A stretch of DNA of 64,000 nucleotides from contig JAFTDW010000042.1 of NCBI GenBank assembly GCA_017454015.1, positions 1 through 64,000 on the forward strand, in the 5' to 3' direction. Below the pieces are notes generated by a model, which was given only the letters and a program-made list of their open reading frames with translations, did not search any database and was not told where the DNA came from. Source of the stretch: Bacteroidales bacterium (GTDB taxonomy: Bacteria; Bacteroidota; Bacteroidia; Bacteroidales; P3). Both the position numbers and the translations under genes were made by a program. Of this stretch, positions 1-8,597 are shown in pieces (positions within the stretch are counted from its first letter, which is position 1; each line of letters opens with the position of its first letter).

Positions 1-285
1 ATCGACGGCGTGGTGGGCCGGAGCCCCGCCAACTACCGCATGCCACGCATGCCCATCCCTGACCGATGCATCTTTGGCTGCAGGACCATGCGGCCCCGCG
101 GCGTTACGGGGTATTAGTCCGGTTTTCACCGGGTTATCCCCCTGTCAGGGGCAGGTTGCATACGCGTTACGCACCCGTGCGCCGGTCGCCAGCAAGGTAT
201 TGCTACCTCCTGCTGCCCCTCGACTTGCATGTGTTAAGCCTGCCGCTAGCGTTCATCCTGAGCCAGGATCAAACTCTTCATTGTA
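1..285 (-). rRNA. rrs: 16S ribosomal RNA, 5' end (partial)
   Basis: The reverse complement of this stretch begins with the universal 16S start (TGAAGAGTTTGATCCTGGCT, at about 282-263) and continues into the ACATGCAAGTCGA segment. About the first 285 nt of the gene are present; the rest lies beyond the left edge. The sequence after the AAGTCGA segment (GGGGCAGCAGGAGGTAGCAA) is of Bacteroidales type. The exact mature 5' end was placed by analogy and may be off by a few bases. Confidence 0.96.
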
Positions 286-468
286 AGAATTGTTTTCAAC
301 CTCACCACGCCTTACCTCTCTTGACTCGTCTGAGTGTCTTGCCACATCCCTCGTCGGGATGCGCATCTGACACACGCTATCTCTTGTTTCAATTGTTTCA
401 ATGAACTCACGCCCTTGCCTTTGGGTGTCTTTTGGAAGATGTGCCCGTTTTTAGGCGAAAAGCGAATG

Positions 469-498
469 CAAAGATACAACCTTTTTTCCTAATGGCAA
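469..498 (-). promoter_or_regulatory. rRNA operon promoter (Bacteroidetes type)
   Basis: On the minus strand TTG (498-496) is followed after 19 nt by TATCTTTG (476-469), an exact match to the Bacteroidetes -33/-7 consensus TTG...TAnnTTTG. It points toward the 16S gene and leaves a leader of about 180 nt (286-462). I see no gene in 286-707; besides this promoter and the leader it is AT-rich spacer between the rRNA operon and queG. Confidence 0.85.
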
Positions 499-707
499 AA
501 TCTTTTTTCAAAAAAAAATGATGATTAATTGCCGTATGTTGATTATAAAAGAGTTGTGCGTATGTTAATTTTTTCGGAGAGTGTTTTGAAGTGGTGTGGA
601 AGGGGTGTTTTTTGTTGCGTCAGAGCATCGTTTTCGCTGTTTTGGCACTGTTTTTCATCGGTAGGTTGTTGATAACTCTGCTACTGCTTGATGTGTTGAG
701 AGATACG

Positions 708-1796
708 CTACTTATGCAGCAGGTTTTTCTGCCATTTTTCAAAAGTTATTCGCTGCAGGGGTGTGTTGTTGGTGGAGTGGTTGTATTCGTCTTCGGACAG
801 GTAGGGTAGGCTTTGCAGTCGTTGCAGTGTGAGGTCGTCGGTAGGGCGTGTTGCGGGGGCGTTGATATTGAAAGGGCATTGAGTTTGGCAGAGGTCGCAG
901 CCGAAGGCGTAGGAAGGGTTGTCGACGGTGCAGTTGTCGCGGCATTCGATGGTCTGGTAGGCGGTGCAGCGGTTGGCGTCGAGGCCTATGTCGGAGAGTG
1001 CCTGGTTGGGGCAGGCGTTGCGGCAGATGTTGCAGTGTGGCGGGCACCGGTTTGGCATGGGGCTGTCGTAGTGGTCGGCAGGCGAGGTGGTTACAAGCTC
1101 GGCGAGGAATACGTAAGAGCCGTATAGGGGGTTGATAAGCAGTGTGTTGCGGCCTATCCATCCGAGGCCGGCGTTAGCTGCCCAGTGTTTTTCGCAGATA
1201 GGCACTGTGTCGACGCACGGCTTGGCCGAGAATTCGGGGTAGTGGTCGGCGATGAGTGCCGAGAGGTTGTGGAGCATCGGCTTGATGCGGGTGTGGTAGT
1301 CGTCGAAGTAGGCGAACTGGGCTATGAGGTGTTGTCCCGACATGGTGCGTGACGGCTTGTAGCCCAGCAGTAGGCATATAACGCTCCGCGCGCCCGGGTA
1401 TAGCAGTGTAGGGTCGGCGCGTTTCTCGCGGTTGCGTTCCATATAGTGCATGTCGGCCTGGCATCCGGCGTGCAGCCAGTTGTCGAGGTGTTGTGCAAAC
1501 GAGTTGTCGAGGTTGGCCTTGGCTATGCCGCAGGCGTGGAAGCCAGCCTGTGCCGCAAGTTGTTTTATCAGCTGTGCTTCTAAGGCTGGCGCGTGGGGTG
1601 CGGTCTGGATAGAGGGTGTGGAGGCGATAGGCTGTGAGGGGGTTACAGATTTTGTGCCGAAGGGTTTTTCTTGCTGCCGTCGTAGAGCTCGAATTTGAGC
1701 AGGCGGCAGTCGAGGGAGCCGTTGAAGAGCTGTATCTTGCGCGACGGGTGGAGGCCAATGTGCTTCATGGCGTCGAAGTCGGATGTGATGAGCCAC
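708..1796 (-). CDS. queG: Epoxyqueuosine reductase QueG (start uncertain)
   Basis: QueG reduces epoxyqueuosine in tRNA to queuosine, using cobalamin and two 4Fe-4S clusters. Two clusters of the ferredoxin type are visible: CPPHCNICRNACP and, further on, CDLCQTQCP, with the upstream segment GWIGRNTLLINP typical of the family. The open frame is 362 codons, but the recognisable QueG part only begins near residue 72 (ALEAQLIKQLAAQ, about nt 1580). The first 51 codons overlap the end of the rlmL-like gene in another frame. No ATG, GTG or TTG occurs between 1796 and the ATGs at about 1455, so the real start is unresolved; a non-standard start near 1640 would give about 310 residues, the usual Bacteroidetes length. 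It is the last gene of the nadC-yihY-rlmL operon. Confidence 0.88.
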   Translation of the reverse strand: MAHHIRLRRHEAHWPPPVAQDTALQRLPRLPPAQIRALRRQQEKPFGTKSVTPSQPIASTPSIQTAPHAPALEAQLIKQLAAQAGFHACGIAKANLDNSFAQHLDNWLHAGCQADMHYMERNREKRADPTLLYPGARSVICLLLGYKPSRTMSGQHLIAQFAYFDDYHTRIKPMLHNLSALIADHYPEFSAKPCVDTVPICEKHWAANAGLGWIGRNTLLINPLYGSYVFLAELVTTSPADHYDSPMPNRCPPHCNICRNACPNQALSDIGLDANRCTAYQTIECRDNCTVDNPSYAFGCDLCQTQCPFNINAPATRPTDDLTLQRLQSLPYLSEDEYNHSTNNTPLQRITFEKWQKNLLHK

Positions 1797-2866
1797 GCCT
1801 CGCAGTCGGAGCCGTAGCGTTGTTTGAAGGTGTTGCCGAGTTTGGTGTAGAGGTCGTTGAGGTCGTCCACCTTGATGCGTTCGCCGTAGGGAGGGTTGGT
1901 GACAATGAGGGTAGGGCCTTCGGGCGGGTCTTGGTCCTCAAAGGAGTTGCAGTAGAGCATCACGTCTTTGTGGAGTTTGGTGTATTGCAGGTTCTCCTCG
2001 GCGCCGCCAAGCACATCCATGTCAATGTCGTTGCCCCATATCTCGTGGTCGAAATCCAGTGAGCCTATTTTTTTGTTTTCCTGTTGTTTAATGTTGCGCC
2101 ACTCGGCTCTGTTGAACTCTTTCCAGCGGCAGAAGCCGAAGTTGTCGCCGCGGTAGTACTGAGCAGGAATGCTGTTGGCCATCATGGCGGCCTCGATGAG
2201 CAGTGTGCCGGAGCCGCACATGGGGTCGAAGAAGTTGCGGTCGCACTTCCAGCCTGCGAGTTTGAGCATGCCGGCGGCGAGCACCTCGTTGATAGGAGCG
2301 AGGCCCACGGCCTGGCGGTAGCCGCGTTTGTGGAGCGACTCGCCGGAGCTGTTCATCAGCAGGGTCACGTGGTTGTCGGTGATGTGCAGGTTGAGTTTGT
2401 AGTCGGCGTTTTCGGTGTTGATGGTGGGGCGGCGACCGAACATGCGGCGGAAGCGGTCGACAATGGCGTCTTTGGTTTTGAGAGCGGCGTAGTAGGAGTG
2501 GGTGAATATGGTGCCCGAAGTGGTGCTGTCGATCATGAAGGTGCCGTCGACGTCGAGTATCTTCTCCCATTTTATCTGGCTTACGTTGTCGTAAAGCTCT
2601 TGGTCGTTGTTGGCGTCGAACTCGGCAAAGGGTTTGAGTATGGCGAGGGCTGTGCGGCAGGTGTAGTTGGCGCGGTAGAGGGTTTCCATGGTTCCCGTGA
2701 ACGCCACGGCGCGAGTGAGTTGTTCGATGTCGGTGGCGCCGCACTGCTGCAGCTCGTCGGCGAGTATTGCCTCAAGGCCGTACATGGTCTTGGCTATCAT
2801 CTTGAAGCGTTGCTTGACAGTGGGTTCGGTGGGGATGGTCTTGCCGTTTTGTTTTTGGATTATCAT
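1643..2866 (-). CDS. THUMP-domain RNA (guanine-N2) methyltransferase, RlmL/Trm-like
   Basis: A class I SAM-dependent RNA methyltransferase of the RlmL N-terminal type (COG0116), probably acting on 23S rRNA guanine N2. An N-terminal THUMP region (about residues 20-175) is followed by the catalytic UPF0020 domain, with the SAM motif DPMCGSGTLLIEAA and the catalytic TNPPYGERI. At 407 residues it lacks the second methyltransferase (RlmK) half of the E. coli protein, as is normal in Bacteroidetes. The start at 2866 overlaps the end of yihY by 95 nt; a second ATG at 2800 (MIAKTMYG) would reduce this to 29 nt and also fits the family. It is cotranscribed with yihY upstream and queG downstream. Confidence 0.88.
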   Translation of the reverse strand: MIIQKQNGKTIPTEPTVKQRFKMIAKTMYGLEAILADELQQCGATDIEQLTRAVAFTGTMETLYRANYTCRTALAILKPFAEFDANNDQELYDNVSQIKWEKILDVDGTFMIDSTTSGTIFTHSYYAALKTKDAIVDRFRRMFGRRPTINTENADYKLNLHITDNHVTLLMNSSGESLHKRGYRQAVGLAPINEVLAAGMLKLAGWKCDRNFFDPMCGSGTLLIEAAMMANSIPAQYYRGDNFGFCRWKEFNRAEWRNIKQQENKKIGSLDFDHEIWGNDIDMDVLGGAEENLQYTKLHKDVMLYCNSFEDQDPPEGPTLIVTNPPYGERIKVDDLNDLYTKLGNTFKQRYGSDCEAWLITSDFDAMKHIGLHPSRKIQLFNGSLDCRLLKFELYDGSKKNPSAQNL

Positions 2867-3875
2867 GGTTGTTTGTTTTGATAAGGGGCGATAGATGTGT
2901 TGGAAAAGGGGTGCCTTTTATCTTGTTGTATTTGGCTGCGCCGGCCAGTATGCTGCAGTTTATCTCGTAGCCTATCAGCATCACCCAGCAGTTCATGAAT
3001 ATCCACAGCATAATCATGAGCAGTGTGCCTATGGAGCCGTAGAGCAGGTTGAAGCGGTTGATGCTGGAGAGGTAGATCTGCATGAGCCACGAGAGCAGGA
3101 AGAGGAGTGTGGTGGCTATAAGTGAGCCGGGAGCGAAGAAGCCGAACGAGGGCTGCTCTTTGTTAGGCTTGAAAATGGCTTTGAGGCTCTTGCCTTGTGC
3201 AAAGTAGTAGACCACCGAGAGCACCAGCAGGGCAAGGAAGATGAGTATGATCCAGCGTCCGGTGCTTACGAGTATGAGGTTGGTTTTTGTGTGTTGCATG
3301 ACGCCTGCCGAGATGAGCCATCCAATGCAGAAGCGGTAGCCCACAAGGAGCACCACCACGGCGACTACGAGCAGGTAGAGTGCGAATACGAGCAGCACGC
3401 TCACGGCATAGACTGGCAGGAAGGGGCGGCGCTCCACCTTGTCGTTGGCGTAGTTCATGGAACGGTAGCAGCCGTAAATGCCGTTGGCTGCGAGGATTAT
3501 AGATACGGCAAAGCCTATGGAGAGCAGGTTGCTGTGGCGGTGTCCCATGACGTCGTTGACGGTGGATGATATGCGGTCGTACACCTTTTCGGGCACTATG
3601 TCGTGGAGTTGGAAGAGCATCTCGTCCTGCAGTCCGTCCACGGGGAAATAGGCTATCAGGGTGAACATGAATATGAGCAGCGGCGGCAGAGCCATGAGCA
3701 TGGAGTATGCCAGGCCCTTGGCGCGTTGCCATATCTTGCCGTTGGCGGCGCCCTGCACAAAGAGGCTGAGCACGTCGTATACCGGCACTTTTTTGAGTCC
3801 CGGGAGCGACGCGGTCTTTAGCCAGTAGATGACCGACCTTATGGAGCGTTTGTATACTATTTTCCTGATGCGCAC
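2772..3875 (-). CDS. YihY/BrkB family inner-membrane protein
   Basis: A 367-residue polytopic membrane protein of the YihY/virulence-factor BrkB family, of unknown biochemical role. About six hydrophobic segments are visible, such as the one around LAYSMLMALPPLLIFMFTLI near residue 60 and the YGSIGTLLMIMLWIFMNCWV segment near residue 285, which is the most conserved part of the family. The start is GTG (3875-3873). The last ~30 residues are polar and histidine-rich and lie in the region overlapping the next gene's 5' end, so this tail may be a product of drift of the stop codon. It follows nadC by 12 nt. Confidence 0.85.
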   Translation of the reverse strand: MRIRKIVYKRSIRSVIYWLKTASLPGLKKVPVYDVLSLFVQGAANGKIWQRAKGLAYSMLMALPPLLIFMFTLIAYFPVDGLQDEMLFQLHDIVPEKVYDRISSTVNDVMGHRHSNLLSIGFAVSIILAANGIYGCYRSMNYANDKVERRPFLPVYAVSVLLVFALYLLVVAVVVLLVGYRFCIGWLISAGVMQHTKTNLILVSTGRWIILIFLALLVLSVVYYFAQGKSLKAIFKPNKEQPSFGFFAPGSLIATTLLFLLSWLMQIYLSSINRFNLLYGSIGTLLMIMLWIFMNCWVMLIGYEINCSILAGAAKYNKIKGTPFPTHLSPLIKTNNHDNPKTKRQDHPHRTHCQATLQDDSQDHVRP

Positions 3876-3887
3876 TGTCGTAGGGCT

Positions 3888-4733
3888 TTATATGGTTAAC
3901 AGCGAGATGTCGAGGCTTTGTATGTGGTGTGTGAGTGCTCCTACCGATATGAAGTCCACGCCGGTCTCGGCGTATTGGCGCAGGGTGTCGCGGGTGATGC
4001 CTCCGCTTGCCTCTGTCTCGTAGCGGCGGCCTATCAAAGCCACGGCCTGGGCGAGGGTGGGTATGTCGAAGTTGTCGAGCATGATGCGGTCCACGCCGCC
4101 GTGTTGCAGCACCTGCTGCAGCTCGTCGAGGTTGCGCACCTCTATCTCTATCTTGAGGTTGCGGCCTGTGTGCGAGAGGTATTCGTGGGTGCGGTCTATG
4201 GCTTGTGTGATGCCTCCTGAGAAGTCTATGTGGTTGTCCTTTAGCATTATCATGTCGTAGAGGCCTATGCGGTGGTTGGTGCCGCCGCCGCAGTGTACGG
4301 CATATTTCTCAAGCAGGCGCATCCCCGGGGTGGTCTTGCGGGTGTCGAGCAGCCGTGTGTGGAGTCCGTCGAGCAGGCGCACCATGGTGTTGGTCTGCGT
4401 GGCGATGCCGCTCATGCGTTGTATGAAGTTGAGGGCGGTGCGCTCGGCGGTGAGTATGGAGGCCGACGAGCCGCTCACTGTCAGCAGCACGTCGCCGCGG
4501 GCTATGCTGTCGCCGTCGTGCTTTATGGTGTCCACTTCCAGTTTCGGGTCAACCTTTTTGAATACCGTGGCGGCAACGTCGATGCCGCAGAGTATGCCGT
4601 CCTGTTTTGCCACCATTTTGGCGTTGCCCAGTGCTGTGTCGGGAATGCAGGCGAGGGTGGAGTGGTCGCCGTCGCCCACGTCTTCGCGCAGTGCTATGTC
4701 TATAAGATGGTCTAAGCCTGTAAATTCGGTCAT
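3888..4733 (-). CDS. nadC: Nicotinate-nucleotide pyrophosphorylase (carboxylating)
   Basis: Converts quinolinate and PRPP to nicotinate mononucleotide, CO2 and diphosphate in de novo NAD synthesis. The 281-residue length is typical. Visible family signatures are TRKTTPGMRLLEKYA, HCGGGTNHRIGLYDMIMLKD and the C-terminal barrel segments EIEVRNLDEL and MLDNF, followed by EASGGI. It is the first gene of the minus operon, with a good promoter at 4861-4892. nadA and nadB are not in the window. Confidence 0.96.
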   Translation of the reverse strand: MTEFTGLDHLIDIALREDVGDGDHSTLACIPDTALGNAKMVAKQDGILCGIDVAATVFKKVDPKLEVDTIKHDGDSIARGDVLLTVSGSSASILTAERTALNFIQRMSGIATQTNTMVRLLDGLHTRLLDTRKTTPGMRLLEKYAVHCGGGTNHRIGLYDMIMLKDNHIDFSGGITQAIDRTHEYLSHTGRNLKIEIEVRNLDELQQVLQHGGVDRIMLDNFDIPTLAQAVALIGRRYETEASGGITRDTLRQYAETGVDFISVGALTHHIQSLDISLLTI

Positions 4734-4860
4734 GGACTTGAGTTGTTATAGTGGGTTTGCTAATGCTTTAAAATTCTATGGTTTTGCCCTTGGCTGGCGC
4801 AGTTGTTGAAGTCCCCGTGTACTATTGTTTTGACCTGTTTTTGTGTTGTCATAAAATATG

Positions 4861-4892
4861 CAAAAGTACGATTTTTTTTTTACGTGTTGCAA
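4861..4892 (-). promoter_or_regulatory. nadC operon promoter
   Basis: TTG (4892-4890), 21 nt, TACTTTTG (4868-4861) on the minus strand, giving a leader of about 120 nt before nadC. On the plus strand a lone -7 match TATTTTTG at 4921-4928 lies 38 nt before cinA, but no TTG is at the right distance there. Confidence 0.7.
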
Positions 4893-4966
4893 AAAAAATG
4901 ATTATGTATAAAAAAAGTGGTATTTTTGCACTCTTGATAAACCCAACAGCAAACCACAAAAAACAG

Positions 4967-6205
4967 ATGAAAGTCAGTATAATTAATATAGGTGACGAGC
5001 TGCTGATAGGGCAGGTGGTCAACGGCAATGCCGCCGAGATGTCGCGTATGCTCACCGCTGCGGGCATGGAGGTGTGTGAGACCACTGTTGTTGGCGACAA
5101 CGCCGCCGACATCCATAAGGCTCTTGAGCGTTGCCTTGCCATCTCCGGCGCCGTTCTGCTGACCGGCGGGCTGGGGCCCACGCGCGACGACATAACCAAG
5201 TCGGTGCTTTGCGACCATTTTGGCTGCGGCATGCGCGAGGATGCCGAGGCGCTGGCCAACGTGTCGCGGCTCTTTGCCGCCAAGGGCTATCCGCTTACCG
5301 AGGTCAACCGCCAGCAGGCGTGGGTGCCCGAGTGCTGCACCGTGCTCAACAACGACCTGGGCACGGCCCCCTGCATGTGGTTCGACACTGGCGACGGCAA
5401 GGTCGTGGCGGCCATGCCCGGCGTGCCTTTCGAGATGCGCTACCTCATGGCGCACAGGGTGGTGCCGCGGCTCGCCGAGCATTTCGCCGTAGGCTCCATA
5501 GTGTGCAAAAACGTCATAGTGCAGGGCATCGGCGAGTCGTTTCTGAGCGACATGATAAAGCCGTGGGAGCTCTCCTTGCCTGCCGACATCAAGGTGGCCT
5601 ATCTGCCCGAGGCCGGCATGGTCAAGCTGCGGCTCACCATGCGTGGCGGCGGGGCGGCAATGATGGACAAAGCCGTGGCGGGGCTCTATGAGTTGGCCGC
5701 CGACTACATTGTTGGCGCCGATGCCGAGAGCGTTGCCGAGGTGGCGGCGCGGGTCATGAAAGAGCGAGGTTTGTCGCTCTCCACCGCCGAGAGTTGCACG
5801 GGTGGCCGCATAGCGTCGCTGCTCACCGCCATGGCCGGTGCGTCGGATTATTTCAAGGGCGGCGTGGTGGCCTACAGCAACGAGGTGAAGGAGTCTGTGC
5901 TTGGGGTGCGTCGCGAGACGCTGGAGCAGCACGGGGCGGTGAGCGAGGAGACGGTGCGCCAGATGGCCGAAGGGGTGCGGCGGCTCACGGGCAGCGACTA
6001 CGCCGTTGCCACGACGGGCGTTGCCGGTCCCGGCGGCGGCACTGCCGAAAAGCCTGTGGGCACCGTATGGATAGGCATCGCCTCGGCGCATGGCACCGAG
6101 GCCAAGCTGGTGCGCTACGGCGACCGTCGCGAACAGAACATAGCGCGCACCTGCAACGAAGTCCTCGCCACGCTGGTGCGGACCGTCAGAAAACAGCAAA
6201 GATAA
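4967..6205 (+). CDS. cinA: CinA family protein (NMN/ADP-ribose pyrophosphatase-deamidase type)
   Basis: A 412-residue CinA. The N-terminal MoCF-like domain (residues 1-165; NIGDELLIGQVVN, LTGGLGPTRDD) belongs to the COG1058 pyrophosphatase type, and the C-terminal domain (about 255-410; LSTAESCTGGRIASLLT, TTGVAGPGGG) to the nicotinamide-nucleotide amidase type. It is thought to act in pyridine nucleotide recycling, so its place divergent from nadC makes metabolic sense. The reading frame is open further upstream, but ATG 4967 (MKVSIINIGDELL) matches the family start. Confidence 0.93.
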   Translation: MKVSIINIGDELLIGQVVNGNAAEMSRMLTAAGMEVCETTVVGDNAADIHKALERCLAISGAVLLTGGLGPTRDDITKSVLCDHFGCGMREDAEALANVSRLFAAKGYPLTEVNRQQAWVPECCTVLNNDLGTAPCMWFDTGDGKVVAAMPGVPFEMRYLMAHRVVPRLAEHFAVGSIVCKNVIVQGIGESFLSDMIKPWELSLPADIKVAYLPEAGMVKLRLTMRGGGAAMMDKAVAGLYELAADYIVGADAESVAEVAARVMKERGLSLSTAESCTGGRIASLLTAMAGASDYFKGGVVAYSNEVKESVLGVRRETLEQHGAVSEETVRQMAEGVRRLTGSDYAVATTGVAGPGGGTAEKPVGTVWIGIASAHGTEAKLVRYGDRREQNIARTCNEVLATLVRTVRKQQR

Positions 6206-6280
6206 TTAATACCCAATAGCCGTGGCAGTTCATAAACTGTCAAAATTCAATCGCCTGTGTTTATTTTATGACAGATATAT

Positions 6281-6390
6281 TTCGAGAGCGCGTTTCTCCG
6301 AAACGCCATTTATGGGTTCCGTTTCAACCCCAGACAAACAAAGTGCAGTCTGGGGTTATTGAGAGTCAGTCTCTCCGAGACTGTTGTAAT
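6281..6390 (-). repeat. Family C three-hairpin element, copy 1
   Basis: Three perfect hairpins in a row: GCGTTTC-TCC-GAAACGC (6290-6306), a 10-bp stem AACCCCAGAC/GTCTGGGGTT (6327-6336 with 6348-6357) and CAGTCTC-TCC-GAGACTG (6367-6383). Read on the minus strand, the order and the linker ACTCTCAATAACCCC match the copy at 16886-16980. Stem sequences differ between the copies but pairing is kept. It fills most of the spacer between cinA and the DUF486 gene. Confidence 0.8.
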
Positions 6391-6418
6391 CAGTTCTTGG
6401 CTATAATATAGCATACCC

Positions 6419-6471
6419 CCTAAAACCTTATAATCTTAAAATCCTCCAACCCTTTAACCCCCTTTTTCCCA
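6419..6471 (+). repeat. Pyrimidine-rich CCCTTTAA-type leader
   Basis: A run of C-rich, telomere-like units (CCCCCTAAAACC, then AACCCTTTAACCCCC) immediately before the DUF486 start codon. Similar C-rich spacers precede leuS (49438-49496) and, on the minus strand, the gene starting at 44046. Confidence 0.5.
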
Positions 6472-6843
6472 ATGCCCAAAGGACTTATCACCGTACTCAT
6501 GCTTATATGCTCCAATGTCTTCATGACTTTTGCGTGGTACGGCAACCTCAAATTGCAGCAGATGAAGATCAACACCGACTGGCCGTTGGTGCTCATTATA
6601 TTGTCGTCGTGGGGTCTGGCTTTGTTTGAGTATTGCTTTCTGATACCGGCCAACCGCATAGGGTCGCAGATCAACGGCGGTCCTTTCTCGCTCATGCAGC
6701 TCAAGATAATCCAGGAGTGTGTCTCGTTGGTTGTCTTCACTGTGATAGTGGCCCTTGTGTTCAAGGGCGAGCCCATACGCTGGAACCACATAGTGGCTTT
6801 TGGCTGCATAATAGGGGCGGTGTTCTTCGCTTTCCTTAAGTAG
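6472..6843 (+). CDS. DMT-superfamily small membrane protein (DUF486)
   Basis: A 123-residue protein with four predicted transmembrane helices (about residues 5-25, 38-58, 75-98, 105-122), matching the DUF486/COG3169 family of the drug/metabolite transporter superfamily. Conserved features are the early MTFAWYGNLK and the central FLIPANRIGSQI. Transport substrate is unknown. It is a single gene convergent with rsmG. The start ATG is preceded by a C-rich spacer rather than a Shine-Dalgarno sequence. Confidence 0.88.
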   Translation: MPKGLITVLMLICSNVFMTFAWYGNLKLQQMKINTDWPLVLIILSSWGLALFEYCFLIPANRIGSQINGGPFSLMQLKIIQECVSLVVFTVIVALVFKGEPIRWNHIVAFGCIIGAVFFAFLK

Positions 6844-6897
6844 GGGAGTGGGGCACCGTTGCAGGTGTCCATTGGTGGAAGCCTGTGGCTGTGCTGC

Positions 6898-7521
6898 CTA
6901 TCTTACAGGCAGGTGTACCAGTTTCTTGGTTTCGAAGAACGGCTCTTTGAATATAGTGCCGAGATCCCACACCGTTGCTTTCTGCCTCAGTCCGGCGAGT
7001 TCTTCGCTCAGGTCGCCGCCTTTCAGGAGCAGCAGGCCGTTGGGCAGTGAGTGGTAGTGGTTTTTCGAGACAAGCCCTTTTGTCCATTGCAGCAGTTGGG
7101 CTGTCGAGGCCACGGCGCGCGACACCACGAAGTCGAACTGTTGCTGTAGCTGCTCGGCTCTCACGTTTTGGGTGTGGCAGTTGGTGAGTTGCAGCTGTTG
7201 CGCCACGTTTGCCGCCACGGTGATTTTCTTGCCTATGGAGTCCACCAGCAGGAAGTTGGTCTCCGGAAACATTATAGCCAGAGGTATGCCGGGGAAGCCG
7301 CCGCCGGTGCCGAGGTCGAGGATGTCGGCCATAGGCTTGAAGCTGATAACCTTGGCTATGGCAAGGCTGTGCAGCACGTGGTGTTCGTAGAAGTTGGCCA
7401 TGTCTTTGCGCGACACCACGTTGATTTTGGCGTTCCACTCCTCATATAATGGCAACAGAGCGGCAAATTGTTCTTTCTGCCGCTCTGTCAAATCCGGAAA
7501 ATTCAATGTAAGCAAGTCCAT
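6898..7521 (-). CDS. rsmG: 16S rRNA (guanine-527-N7)-methyltransferase RsmG
   Basis: Methylates N7 of G527 in 16S rRNA using SAM. The 207-residue protein has the SAM-binding motif DLGTGGGFPGIPLA (about residues 68-81), the later VSRAV segment and the C-terminal LLLKGGDL of the GidB/RsmG family. It starts 15 nt after the rpoD stop, so it is probably cotranscribed with the sigma factor. Confidence 0.95.
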   Translation of the reverse strand: MDLLTLNFPDLTERQKEQFAALLPLYEEWNAKINVVSRKDMANFYEHHVLHSLAIAKVISFKPMADILDLGTGGGFPGIPLAIMFPETNFLLVDSIGKKITVAANVAQQLQLTNCHTQNVRAEQLQQQFDFVVSRAVASTAQLLQWTKGLVSKNHYHSLPNGLLLLKGGDLSEELAGLRQKATVWDLGTIFKEPFFETKKLVHLPVR

Positions 7522-7536
7522 GCTAACAGATGCTGT

Positions 7537-8397
7537 TTACAGGTAGGCCATAAGGTGTTTGCTCTTGGAGCTTGTCTTGAGACGTTTGATGCCTTTCTCT
7601 TTTATCTGGCGCACGCGTTCGCGTGTCAGTCCGTACTTTATGGCTATCTCGTCGAGGCTCAGAGCGTGGGGGTAGCCTATGCCGAAGAACATCTTGATAA
7701 TGCCGCGTTCATACTCCGTGAGGGTGCTGAGGGAGCGTTCTATCTCCAGGGAGAGTGATTCGCGCATGAGGGTGTCGTCAGTTGGCGGGGTGTCCTCGTT
7801 GGGCAGCACGTCGACGTAGTTCACATCCTCGTCGGCCACCAGCGGAGCGTCGATGGAGACGTGGCGGCTCGATATGCCGAGTATGCTCTTCACCTTGTCC
7901 TCGGGAATGTCGAGCAGGTCGGCGAGCTCCTCCTCTGAGGGCGGGCGCTCGAGTTGCTGTTCGAGGCGCGATATTTCTTTCTTGAGTTTGTTGAGGGCTC
8001 CCAGCTGGTTGGATGGCAGGCGCACAATGCGCGAGTCCTCGGCAATGGCCTGCAGTATTGACTGGCGTATCCACCACACGGCGTAGCTGATGAACTTGAA
8101 GCCGCGGGTCTCGTCGAAGCGTTTGGCGGCCTTGATAAGTCCCACGTTGCCTTCGTTGATAAGGTCGGGGAGGCTCAGCCCTTGGTTTTGGTATTGCTTG
8201 GCCACCGACACCACGAAACGCAGGTTCGATTTGGTGAGTTTGTCCAATGCCTCTTGGTCGCCGGCCTTTATGCGCTGAGCCAGAGTCACTTCTTCTTCGG
8301 GAGTGAGCAGGTCTTCGCTGCAGATGTCCTGCAGGTACTTGTCGAGCGACTTGATGTCGCGGTTGGTTATCGAATGAGTAATTTTTAGTTGCCGCAT
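7537..8397 (-). CDS. rpoD: Housekeeping sigma-70 factor RpoD
   Basis: The primary sigma factor (SigA type) of Bacteroidetes, which recognises TTG/TAnnTTTG promoters such as those listed here. The 286-residue length is typical of this phylum, which lacks the long region 1.1. Visible parts are region 1.2 (SLDKYLQDI), region 2 ([41 protein letters not shown]), region 3 ([14 protein letters not shown]) and region 4 with its helix-turn-helix ([20 protein letters not shown]). ATG 8397 ([14 protein letters not shown]) was chosen over an upstream frame extension because it matches the family start. No clear promoter was seen upstream. Confidence 0.96.
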   Translation of the reverse strand: MRQLKITHSITNRDIKSLDKYLQDICSEDLLTPEEEVTLAQRIKAGDQEALDKLTKSNLRFVVSVAKQYQNQGLSLPDLINEGNVGLIKAAKRFDETRGFKFISYAVWWIRQSILQAIAEDSRIVRLPSNQLGALNKLKKEISRLEQQLERPPSEEELADLLDIPEDKVKSILGISSRHVSIDAPLVADEDVNYVDVLPNEDTPPTDDTLMRESLSLEIERSLSTLTEYERGIIKMFFGIGYPHALSLDEIAIKYGLTRERVRQIKEKGIKRLKTSSKSKHLMAYL

Positions 8398-8597
8398 AGT
8401 ATGGTCTCGAAAAATTATACAACACTTAAACGCAGAGATAGAAAAAAAGTTGCATGAGAGGTGAATTTTTTTTTGCAAATAATGTAAAAACCGAGTTCAT
8501 TGTCCCGAAATAGTTTAAAATACAAAACACGCACCCTGTAGTTATAGCAGAAGGCGAGTTTTATAGTGATTGTTGTTTCTATTACAGTGTGTGTGTG

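Noticed and set aside
591..809. 72-codon hydrophobic open frame starting at GTG
   Set aside because: It overlaps the end of queG on the other strand and has no family, promoter or conserved feature.
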